Shown in pieces: positions 1-6,234 of a stretch of DNA of 7,343 bases. Position numbers and translations under genes: made by a program. Source of the stretch: Gammaproteobacteria bacterium. Its GTDB lineage: Bacteria; Gemmatimonadota; Gemmatimonadetes; Longimicrobiales; Gaopeijiaceae. Position 1 is the stretch's first letter, and the number at the start of each line of letters is the position of its first letter. The notes under the pieces are model-generated. The model saw only the letters and a list, made by a program, of their open reading frames with translations. It did no database searches and was not told where the DNA came from. The stretch lies in contig VYDD01000168.1 of NCBI GenBank assembly GCA_009843625.1, positions 1 through 7,343 on the forward strand, in the 5' to 3' direction.

Positions 1-390
1 GACCCTGGTTCGGCGTGGACCCCGGCGTACGGGCTCGAGTTCGAGGCGGGGTCAGGGCGCGACGGGGGCCACCTCCTGCTGGGGGCGGTCCGGGGGCGGA
101 ACTGGAAGGTGTCCCAGAACACCCCGTTCACGGCGTTTCAGGCGATGGGCCTCTGGTATGCGCGGCTGCCGGAGACCGCCCGCTTCGAGGCCATCGAGCC
201 TCTGCTGCGCCTGAGTTGGGCCAGGACGGAGGATGGCGACGGCGAGGACTTTTCCGGCTTCACGATCACCCCCGGCTTCATGCTGTACGCCTTCGGGAAG
301 AACGGAATCTCCACCAACCTGGATATCTACCGGTCCTCGCTTGACCGCACCGAATGGTCCCTCAAGGTCCAGGCGTTCACGTACTTCTAG
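1..390 (+). CDS. Outer-membrane porin-like protein, C-terminal part (5' end outside window)
   Basis: This is an open frame from the first base to a TAG stop at 388-390, giving 129 visible residues with the start beyond the left edge. The sequence alternates polar and hydrophobic residues in strand-like stretches separated by Gly/Asp-rich turns (for example FEAIEPLLRLSWAR, then TITPGFMLYAF, then STNLDIYR). It ends in EWSLKVQAFTYF. A final amphipathic strand with a terminal Phe is the usual outer-membrane beta-barrel assembly signal. The pattern most resembles the end of phosphate-selective porin O/P-type barrels, which would sit in the outer membrane as anion or solute channels; the exact family is uncertain from a fragment. 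The first Met in the frame (at codon 49 of the visible part) is internal, and the frame is open upstream of GTG at 109, so the GTG is not the true start. It converges on the STAS gene, with a 62-bp gap. Confidence 0.68.
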   Translation, partial: DPGSAWTPAYGLEFEAGSGRDGGHLLLGAVRGRNWKVSQNTPFTAFQAMGLWYARLPETARFEAIEPLLRLSWARTEDGDGEDFSGFTITPGFMLYAFGKNGISTNLDIYRSSLDRTEWSLKVQAFTYF

Positions 391-452
391 CCTGAAACCG
401 AAACCTGCGGGCTCGGTGGCCGGGTCGGGCTCCGGCCCCCTTTCAGCCGCCT
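391..452. terminator. Possible bidirectional terminator between convergent genes
   Basis: The 62-bp gap between two convergent stop codons holds nested inverted repeats. An inner 6-bp stem, GGCCGG (418-423) with CCGGCC (432-437), has an 8-base loop. It lies inside an outer CTGAAA (392-397) and TTTCAG (441-446) pair. Only three Ts follow the inner stem on the plus strand, so a strong intrinsic terminator is not shown. The position between convergent genes is the main support. Confidence 0.35.
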
Positions 453-785
453 TCAGAAGCTGTCGATCGCCTGCTCGACGGTATCACGGACCGTCATGAT
501 GCGCGTGAAACCGCTGACCTCCAGCACCTCCCGGACGTGGTCCTGCACCTGGCACAGCGCCACTCCTCCACCCTGCGCACGAGTCTTCTTGACCGCGAGG
601 AGGAGAATGCGCAGGCCGGCGCTGCTGATGTACGACAGCTCGCCGCAATCCACGACCAGGCGGCTGGAACCGCCCTCCATGGCCTTGCTCAACTCCTGTT
701 CGAAGGAGGTCGCGTTTACCGAATCAACGCGGCCGCTTACGGCCGCGATCACGGCGTCTCCGGACTGACTGGCTGTGACTTTCAC
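453..785 (-). CDS. STAS-domain anti-anti-sigma factor (RsbV/SpoIIAA-like)
   Basis: This gene encodes a 110-residue single STAS domain, the usual size for this family. The protein should be cytoplasmic. In its unphosphorylated form it binds an RsbW-type kinase and makes that kinase release its target; phosphorylation by the kinase switches it off. The family phosphoacceptor loop is visible as DCGELSYISSAGLR, with Ser54/Ser55 as the expected site, followed by the LLLAVKK helix. An upstream ATG at 836 would add 17 residues (PDPHTAAAGRDRG...) that look unlike STAS. I chose GTG at 785 because it overlaps the stop of the kinase gene as GTGA, has an AGGGG ribosome site about 10 bases upstream, and puts the first beta strand (VKVTASQSGDAVIAAVSGRVD) at the N-terminus. 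It is the second gene of a minus-strand pair, so it is probably translationally coupled to its own kinase. Confidence 0.9.
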   Translation of the reverse strand: MKVTASQSGDAVIAAVSGRVDSVNATSFEQELSKAMEGGSSRLVVDCGELSYISSAGLRILLLAVKKTRAQGGGVALCQVQDHVREVLEVSGFTRIMTVRDTVEQAIDSF

Positions 786-1228
786 GGATTTGGATCCCCT
801 GTCGCGCCCTGCAGCGGCTGTGTGAGGGTCAGGCAATTTCGCTTTTTATCGCGTCGATAGGATATGTCGTGCACGAGGTTCTTGGCAAGGTGGATGCCGA
901 GCCCTCCGATGGGTCGCTCGTCCACCGGCAGCGTGAAATCCGGGAGCGGCGCGTCGGCCAGTGGATTGAAGGATCGTCCGTTGTCTTCGATGCGGACTTC
1001 CAGCAGCTCGTCTCCCAGCCCGAAGTCCACGCGAATCCTCGGTTCCTCCGGCACTTTTTCGAACCCGTATGAGATGACGTTGGTGAGGATTTCGTCGAGT
1101 GCCAGACAGAACCTCTGCACCACGAGGTCGCTTACGCCGTTCGCTGTGGCGAAGCGCTCGAACACCTCCACGACCCTTCGAGGCTCGTGCTCGTCCATCC
1201 CCACATCAAACCCAAGCGGGCCATCCAT
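782..1228 (-). CDS. RsbW/SpoIIAB-like anti-sigma factor serine kinase (HATPase_c_2)
   Basis: This gene encodes 148 residues, typical of stand-alone RsbW-like kinases. Such proteins bind ATP through a GHKL fold, hold a target (often a sigma factor) inactive, and phosphorylate the partner STAS protein on serine. The GHKL motifs appear in order: the N-box ALDEILTNVISYG with Glu46 and Asn50, the G1 box EDNGRSFNP with Asp82 and Gly84, and the G2 box PIGGLGIHLAKNL at about 106-118. The chosen ATG (1228) is the most upstream start in the frame and keeps the first strand (LGFDVGM). A GTG at 1204 and an ATG at 1198 are alternatives. The preceding ribosome site is weak (GGCGG). The kinase gene precedes the STAS gene, the reverse of the Bacillus rsbV-rsbW order. 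It is transcribed divergently from the REC-PP2C gene, whose product is the expected phosphatase for this switch. No sigma factor gene is adjacent, so the target is unknown. Confidence 0.88.
   Translation of the reverse strand: MDGPLGFDVGMDEHEPRRVVEVFERFATANGVSDLVVQRFCLALDEILTNVISYGFEKVPEEPRIRVDFGLGDELLEVRIEDNGRSFNPLADAPLPDFTLPVDERPIGGLGIHLAKNLVHDISYRRDKKRNCLTLTQPLQGATGDPNP
796..800 (-). promoter_or_regulatory. Ribosome binding site that decides the STAS GTG start
   Basis: Read on the minus strand, AGGGG lies about 10 bases upstream of the GTG at 785-783, inside the end of the kinase gene. It supports the GTG start over the in-frame ATG at 836. Confidence 0.55.
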
Positions 1229-1464
1229 GCGTCGATCCGCCGTTGTGCCCCAACGACTGCGCCATGCTCCCTTTGTTCCGCACCAGGTTTCCCCGCCGAA
1301 CTGTTCCGGGCGCCGATGGCTTCCGGATTTGCCGGCCTAACAACCTATCACGGCAGGCTCGAATGCGCATCCCTCGATACCCCGGCGTCGCCACCACGCG
1401 CCGGCAACGCCAAACCGGAAGCTGATCTCCAACATTTCCGAGCTCTGACAAGTGCGGATCGTTG

Positions 1465-1492
1465 TTGCCAACAGGCGCGCAAAGAGTAGTTT
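1465..1492 (+). promoter_or_regulatory. Candidate sigma-70-like promoter for the phosphatase operon
   Basis: TTGCCA (1465-1470) and TAGTTT (1487-1492) are separated by 16 bases, a partial match to -35 and -10 elements in a locally AT-richer patch. The -35 element overlaps a small perfect palindrome, TGTTG-C-CAACA (1463-1473), which could be an operator. The leader to the start codon would be about 85 bases. Both readings are tentative. Confidence 0.25.
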
Positions 1493-1574
1493 TGGGCGAC
1501 GCCAACGCCCGATCAGGCTCCCGCGCCGGCCGGCCGCCGGCCCAGCGGAATTGCATCGGGATCGCTTCTCTTGC

Positions 1575-1580
1575 GGGAGG
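1575..1580 (+). promoter_or_regulatory. Ribosome binding site of the REC-PP2C gene
   Basis: GGGAGG lies 4 bases before the ATG at 1585. It fixes this start over an in-frame upstream ATG-type extension beginning at 1462, which would add 41 residues of non-domain sequence ahead of the REC strand MKKILVVDD. Confidence 0.7.
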
Positions 1581-1584
1581 ACGT

Positions 1585-2736
1585 ATGAAGAAGATTCTTG
1601 TGGTGGACGACGAACCGGATCTCGAGCTTCTCCTCAGGCAGAAGTTCCGCCGCAAGATGCGCCGGCGGGAGATCGAACTCGTCTTCGCCAGCAATGGTGT
1701 CGAAGCGCTCGACAAGCTGAACGAGCAGGACGACATCGACATGGTCCTGTCGGACATCAACATGCCCGAGATGGACGGGCTGACGCTCCTCAGCCAGATC
1801 AACTCGCTGGACCTGGACCTGCGCGCGGTGATCGTCACGGCGTACGGCGACATGGAGAACATCCGCACCGCCATGAATCGCGGCGCGTTCGACTTCCTCA
1901 CCAAGCCGATCAACTTCGACGATCTGGAAACCACGATCGACAAGACGATCCGTCATCTGGAGGTGATGCGCGAAGCGCTTCGGTCCCGCGACGAACTCGT
2001 TGCCCTGCGCCAGGAGCTGGGGGTGGCGGCTCAGATGCAGGACTCGATCCTTCCCAAGGTCTTCCCGCAGCATCCCCGTTACGGCCTGTTCGCCTGGATG
2101 ACCCCGGCCAAGGAGGTGGGCGGTGACTTCTACGACTTCTTCCCGGTGGAGGATGAGGGGTTTGCCGTGGTGGTCGCGGACGTCTCCGGCAAGGGAGTTC
2201 CCGCCGCGCTGTTCATGATGGTCAGCCGGACCCTCGTCAAGGGATCCGCCCTTGGCGAACGGGAACCCGTAAAATGCATAACCGAGGTCAACCAGCTACT
2301 CTACGAACAGAACAAGGAGTCGATGTTCGTAACCATGTTCTACGCGGTACTCGATCCGGCATCGGGGCTTCTTCAATACGTAAACGGAGGCCACAACCTC
2401 CCCTGTCTGGTCAAGCCCTCGGGCGAGGTGACATGGTTGCCGGGGGACAGCGGCATCGTTCTCGGCGTGATCGACGAATTCCCCTATCAGCAACACTCGA
2501 TGCAGCTGGAGGAGGGCGACATCGTCTTCTTCTACACGGACGGCGTGACGGAAGCGATGGACGAGGCCGGAAACCAGTTCGGGGACGATACCCTGCTGGA
2601 TGTCCTGCGAAGGGCGGCCGGTGCGGACCCCGAGGACATGACGCGCCAAGTGGTCGATGCCGTCCATGAGCACGCGGGCGGCGCACCCCAGTCCGACGAC
2701 CTGACCTGTCTGGCGCTCCGATACGGGGGCAACTGA
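1585..2736 (+). CDS. Response regulator with REC and PP2C/SpoIIE-type phosphatase domains (RsbU-like)
   Basis: This gene encodes a 383-residue cytoplasmic protein. Residues 1-120 form a complete REC domain: acidic pocket Asp8/Asp9, phosphoacceptor Asp57 in SDINMPEMDG, switch Thr85 and Lys107 in FLTKP. A helical linker (about 120-155, including LRQELGVAAQMQDSILP) leads into a PP2C-like serine phosphatase (about 160-383). Its metal-binding motifs are VGGDFYDFF (Asp181/Asp184), ADVSGKGVPAALFM (Asp199), NGGHNLPCL, FFYTDGVTEA and QSDDLTCLAL. Enzymes of this type dephosphorylate phosphoserine on RsbV-like STAS proteins. Here phosphorylation of Asp57 would control the phosphatase. The expected substrate is encoded divergently at 453-785, and the expected kinase is the third gene of this operon. 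The TGA stop shares one base with the next ATG (TGATG), indicating translational coupling. All key REC and PP2C residues I could check are present, so both activities are likely intact. Confidence 0.95.
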   Translation: MKKILVVDDEPDLELLLRQKFRRKMRRREIELVFASNGVEALDKLNEQDDIDMVLSDINMPEMDGLTLLSQINSLDLDLRAVIVTAYGDMENIRTAMNRGAFDFLTKPINFDDLETTIDKTIRHLEVMREALRSRDELVALRQELGVAAQMQDSILPKVFPQHPRYGLFAWMTPAKEVGGDFYDFFPVEDEGFAVVVADVSGKGVPAALFMMVSRTLVKGSALGEREPVKCITEVNQLLYEQNKESMFVTMFYAVLDPASGLLQYVNGGHNLPCLVKPSGEVTWLPGDSGIVLGVIDEFPYQQHSMQLEEGDIVFFYTDGVTEAMDEAGNQFGDDTLLDVLRRAAGADPEDMTRQVVDAVHEHAGGAPQSDDLTCLALRYGGN

Positions 2737-3951
2737 TGAGACGCGGGACGGAGTGCCGGGGCGCAAGGCCCGCGACCCATGCCCTGACGCCTCGCCATGC
2801 TGTCACCGCAGTCTTTCTGGGAGTCCTGGTCGGCGCTCTCGCGGGCTCGCCGCTGGCGGCCCAGTCGGAAGCGGAGGGCGTCTTCGCGGATTCGATCGTG
2901 TTCGGGCAGTCGGCCGCCTTCACCGGCCCCACGAGCGAGCTTGGATCCAACATGAGGCTCGGGATTCTCGCGGCGTTCGAGGAGGCCAACCGGCGTGGGG
3001 GCGTCCAGGGACGGATGCTTCGGCTTCGTTCGCGGGACGACGGATACGAACCCGAAGCGGCTTCCGACAACACGCACGCGCTTATCGCCGAGGGAGTGTT
3101 CGGACTGGTGGGCGCGGTGGGAACTCCCACCTCCACCGCGGCGGAACCGGTCGCGAGCGCCGCGGGCGTCCCCTACATCGGGCCGTTCACGGGCGCGGAA
3201 TTCCTGCGTGAGAACCGCGACTTCGTGGTCAACCTGCGCGCATCCTATTTCCAGGAAACCGAAGAGATGGTCGAGCGCCTGACCACGGACCTCGGGTTTA
3301 CGCGCTTCGCGGTCCTGTATCAGGACGACAACTACGGCAACGCCGGACTGACCGGCATGCGCCGCGCTCTGGGCAGGCGCGACATGTTCCTGGTGGCCGA
3401 GGGAGCATACGTCCGCAACACCACGGCGGTGAAGCGGGCACTTCTCGACATCCGCGAAGGCAGCCCCCAGGCCGTGATCATCATCGGCGCTTACCAACCC
3501 GCAGCCACGTTCATCAGGTGGGCGCGCCGCATCGGCGTGAACGCCATCTTCGTGAACATCTCGTTCGTGGGCAGCAACGCCCTGCTCAACGAACTGGGGA
3601 CAGCGGGCGAGGGTGTCGTGGTCACGCAGGTCGTCCCCTTTCCCCAGGACACCTCCGTTCCCGTGGTGGCCCGCTACCACGAGGCGCTGGCAGCGGTCGA
3701 CCCGGATGCGAGCCCCGGCTTCGTCTCGCTCGAGGGCTATCTGGCCGGACTCCTGATCGCCGAAGGGCTGGACCGGACGGGCCCGGAGCCGACCCGCGAG
3801 AGCTTCCTCGGGACGCTGCGGCAAGCAGCCCATCGATCTGGGCGGGTTCGAGGTGGAGTATGGCGAGCGGGACAACCAGGGCTCGGACCGCGTGTTTCTG
3901 ACCCGGATCCAGGCTGGCCGTTTCCGGGCCATGGAGCGGCTCTCGCGATGA
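2736..3951 (+). CDS. Periplasmic substrate-binding protein, LivJ/Peripla_BP_6 type, with an apparent frameshift near its 3' end
   Basis: This is a secreted ligand-binding protein of about 405 residues if the frameshift is corrected. Residues 1-43 form a signal peptide: a basic start, a hydrophobic stretch AVTAVFLGVLVGALAG, and cleavage near LAAQ. The mature part has the type I two-lobe fold: DSIVFGQSAAFTGPTSELG at the first strand, then LRLRSRDDGYEPEAA, VGAVGTPTSTAAEPVA and VPYIGPFTGAEFLR. The second lobe has FAVLYQDDNYGNAGLTGM, AVIIIGAYQPAATFIRWA and SLEGYLAGLLIAEGL. The start is ATG overlapping the previous stop, with GGGGG 6 bases upstream. Around 3816-3832 the frame shifts: the +1 frame (from 3820) continues GKQPIDLGGFEVEYG and reads DNQGSDRVFLTRIQAG to a TGA at 3949-3951, the usual ending for this family. 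No ABC permease or ATPase genes are adjacent, so a sensing role (like TorT) is likelier than transport. The ligand cannot be named. Confidence 0.85.
3816..3832 (+). other. Frameshift site joining two genes into one open frame
   Basis: After CTG at 3816-3818 the reading frame changes. Upstream, the frame of 2736 encodes a good binding protein. From GGC at 3820, the +1 frame encodes the family-typical C-terminus, equivalent to one inserted base or two lost (for example CGGGGC shortened to CGGC). By hand count over 3820-3948, the +1 frame has G or C at third positions in 37 of 43 codons. The same stretch in the original frame has 19 of 43 and reads Arg/Gly/Pro-rich text. The shift removes the stop and creates an apparent 1151-residue fusion (2736-6191). 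It could be a sequencing or assembly error, or a real mutation. Confidence 0.85.
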
Positions 3952-6191
3952 CTCCTCCGGTTCAGGAGGGTCTGGACTCCAGAATCCATTCCACCTTCGA
4001 GTGGGTTCTGGCAAAACTGCCGTCCGGATGGGGGACCAGGGTCCGCAAAGCCACGGGCAACCGTTTCGGGATCGCGAGTCAGATCTGGGTGGGGCTGGGT
4101 GGGGGCGTGACCCTGACTCTGGTGGCGAGTGTGCTGGCGCTGGGTCTCATGACGATCGTCAACGCGAGCCAGCGGGATGTCACCGGCACCTATATGCCGG
4201 GGATGATCGCCGCCTTCGACGTAGCGCAAAGCAGCTCGGAACTGGTGCGTGCTTCGCCCAGGCTGATCGCGGCCGATACGCCGGAAGACCTGGCTCTGGT
4301 CGAGACCGACGTGATGCGGGAGGAGGAGTTCCTGCGAACCCGCCTTGGGGAAATGACCGGGACCGGCATGCAGGGCGCGCTGCAGGATTCGGTGGTGGTG
4401 CTTGCATCCAACCTGGTGGAAAGCATCGACCTCATCCGGGAATCGGTGGCCAGGCGCCTGACCTATCGCGCCCGGGTCGGCGACCTTGAGCGCGAAGTGC
4501 TGGAGCTCACGCTGGGAGCCGAACTCCTCCTGGTCGCCGCAATCGACGATCAGGACTTCTTCATGGCAACGGGATTGCGGGAGCTCACGGACCAGCCGGC
4601 GCCGACTTCCGCCAGGAACGCGCCCGAGCAACTGGACCAATACAGAGGGCTGCTCAATTACCAAACGAATCAGAACGCGGTTTCGTTGCTCATCCAGCGA
4701 GCCCTTACCCAGGACGACCCGGGTCTCCTGCAGACCAACCGGGAGCGGGTAACGGCCGCCATGGGCAACCTCCAGAGTGACCTGGATGACCTGCTGCCCG
4801 CGACGGCGGCCCTGCTGCGGCCTTCCTTCGAGCGTCTCGGGGATCTCTACTCGGCCGCGAACGGGATATACACCATTCGCACCCTCGAGCTGGCCGAGCT
4901 GGCCGAGTCCGAGGAGTACCTAGCCCTCAACGAAGCGACCACCAACGACCTGAACGCGCTCGTTCAACCACTGGTGGAGAACGCGGAGATCTCGACCCGG
5001 GAGGCGGCGGACCGGTCGGCCACTCTCCTGCAGATCGGCTGGTGGACGATCCTTGCGGTCAACGTCCTGGCTGTGCTGGCGGCCGTCTTCGGAGGCTGGA
5101 AGTTCTTCGGTGAGCGCCTGCTGGTCCGGCTGCGCCACCTCTCCGACGTGATGCGCCGCATGTCGCGGGGCGAACTGGAAGCGAAGCTGGAGATTGCCGG
5201 CAACGACGAGGTCACCGACATGGCGGGCGCCCTCGAGGTGTTCCGGCAGCACGCGATCGAAGTTCAGCGTCTGAACCTGGTGGAGGCGCTCGCCACCGAG
5301 GTCCAGGACAAGAACGCAGAGCTTGAGAGCACGCTCGACGAGCTGCGGCGCACCCAGGAACAGGTCATCACCCAGGAGAAGCTGGCGTCGCTCGGCGCCC
5401 TGACGGCGGGCGTGGCGCACGAGATCCGCAACCCGCTCAACTTCGTGAACAACTTCGCCGCGCTCTCGGTCGAGTTGATCGACGAGTTGCGGGAGGAACT
5501 CGGGATGGAGGGAGAGAGCGGCAACGGCGACGGCGCGGGACCGCTCGCCGCCGCCGGCGACGAAGAGTTGACCGAAATCGTGGACGAAATCCTGGGCGAC
5601 CTCCAGCTCAACATCTCCAAGGTCAAGGAGCACGGCGACCGGGCGAACCGCATCGTCGACGGCATGCTGGCCCACTCCCGCGACGAAGCCGGCCAGATCG
5701 AGTCCATCGACATCAACCTGCTGGTTGACGAATACACCAAGCTCGCCTACCACGGCATGCGCGGCACCGATGCCACCTTCAACGTCACCATCACCCGCGA
5801 ACTCGACCCCGAGGCAGGCCGGGTCGACGGCATCGCCCGCGACCTCAGCCGGGTCATCCTGAACATCGTCACCAACGCCTGTCAGGCCACCCAGATGCGC
5901 GGCAAGGCGGAAGGCCGCGGGTACTCGCCCACCCTGCTCGTGTCCACCGAGGGACGGGGCGACACCGTGTGCATCAAGGTGCGGGACAACGGCACTGGCA
6001 TGCCCGAGAGCGTCGTGCGCAAGATCTTCGACCCCTTCTTCACCACCAAGTCCGGCACCCAGGGCACCGGCCTGGGGCTGTCGATCTCGCACGAGATCGT
6101 CCGCGAACACGAAGGGCAGCTCGCCGTGGACACCGAGGAAGGCGAGTTCACGGAGTTCACCATCATCCTCCCGCGGGTGAAGGGGAAATAG
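3948..6191 (+). CDS. Membrane histidine kinase with TorS-like helical sensor, HAMP, DHp and HATPase_c domains
   Basis: This gene encodes a 747-residue protein starting at an ATG that overlaps the preceding stop (ATGA), with GGAG 11 bases upstream. An N-terminal cytoplasmic segment is followed by TM1 (about 42-71) and a helical periplasmic sensor of about 290 residues. The early sensor motif AQSSSELVRASPRLIAAD resembles the TorS sensor. Next come TM2 (about 362-385) and a HAMP domain (about 386-440, with NDEV at 419-422 and VFRQHAIEVQRL). A coiled coil (about 440-475) leads to DHp with His491 in VAHEIRNPLNFVNNF. The ATPase has an N-box NIVTNACQATQ (Asn643), G1 DNGTGMP (Asp680), F-box FDPFFTTK and G2 GTGLGLS (706-712). 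There is no receiver or Hpt domain, so it should autophosphorylate and pass phosphate directly to Asp57 of the REC-PP2C regulator two genes upstream. An acidic/glycine-rich insert at about 519-540 separates the DHp helices. It would sense the ligand-loaded binding protein at the periplasmic face. Confidence 0.92.
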   Translation: MTPPVQEGLDSRIHSTFEWVLAKLPSGWGTRVRKATGNRFGIASQIWVGLGGGVTLTLVASVLALGLMTIVNASQRDVTGTYMPGMIAAFDVAQSSSELVRASPRLIAADTPEDLALVETDVMREEEFLRTRLGEMTGTGMQGALQDSVVVLASNLVESIDLIRESVARRLTYRARVGDLEREVLELTLGAELLLVAAIDDQDFFMATGLRELTDQPAPTSARNAPEQLDQYRGLLNYQTNQNAVSLLIQRALTQDDPGLLQTNRERVTAAMGNLQSDLDDLLPATAALLRPSFERLGDLYSAANGIYTIRTLELAELAESEEYLALNEATTNDLNALVQPLVENAEISTREAADRSATLLQIGWWTILAVNVLAVLAAVFGGWKFFGERLLVRLRHLSDVMRRMSRGELEAKLEIAGNDEVTDMAGALEVFRQHAIEVQRLNLVEALATEVQDKNAELESTLDELRRTQEQVITQEKLASLGALTAGVAHEIRNPLNFVNNFAALSVELIDELREELGMEGESGNGDGAGPLAAAGDEELTEIVDEILGDLQLNISKVKEHGDRANRIVDGMLAHSRDEAGQIESIDINLLVDEYTKLAYHGMRGTDATFNVTITRELDPEAGRVDGIARDLSRVILNIVTNACQATQMRGKAEGRGYSPTLLVSTEGRGDTVCIKVRDNGTGMPESVVRKIFDPFFTTKSGTQGTGLGLSISHEIVREHEGQLAVDTEEGEFTEFTIILPRVKGK

Positions 6192-6234
6192 ACACCGGTC
6201 TGCGGACTCCCGGCGTCCGGCCGCCCGTGGACTA
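6192..6234. other. Convergent gap between kinase and YifB/ComM-like gene
   Basis: This 43-bp spacer lies between two convergent stop codons. It holds only a weak 5-bp stem, CGGAC (6203-6207) with GTCCG (6215-6219), with no T tract on either side. A terminator is expected here from the layout but is not clearly visible. Confidence 0.3.

Larger units (their letters stand above)
1229..1584. promoter_or_regulatory. Divergent intergenic region (356 bp) with presumed back-to-back promoters
   Basis: This gap separates the minus-strand kinase-STAS pair from the plus-strand phosphatase operon and must hold both promoters. I see no convincing gene, tRNA or repeat array in it; the short open frames here have no ribosome site or recognisable protein. 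The GC content dips around 1440-1495 relative to the flanks. The region just before the plus-strand gene is very GC-rich (CCGGCCGGCC run near 1525-1545). No clear minus-strand promoter was found. Confidence 0.5.

Noticed and set aside
864..1489. Plus-strand open frames covering the RsbW-like gene and the intergenic region.
   Set aside because: They are Ser/Pro/Arg-rich frames antisense to a conserved GHKL kinase, without ribosome sites or recognisable domains.
1206..1943. A 245-codon minus-strand frame crossing the divergent intergenic region into the response regulator.
   Set aside because: It is Ser/Arg-rich, antisense to the REC domain, and overlaps the RsbW-like start in another frame; no domain is recognisable.
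2532..4664. A 710-codon open frame on the minus strand opposite the binding-protein and kinase genes.
   Set aside because: It is His/Arg/Gly/Pro-rich with no recognisable domain, and lies antisense to clearly conserved proteins. Long antisense frames are expected in high-GC coding DNA.
2736..6191. A genuine binding-protein/histidine-kinase fusion as a novel receptor.
   Set aside because: Membrane topology, the third-position GC drop, the conserved +1 frame ending and the ATGA junction all favour two genes with a frameshift.
6192..6234. A rho-independent terminator after the kinase gene.
   Set aside because: Only a 5-bp stem is visible and there is no T tract on either strand.
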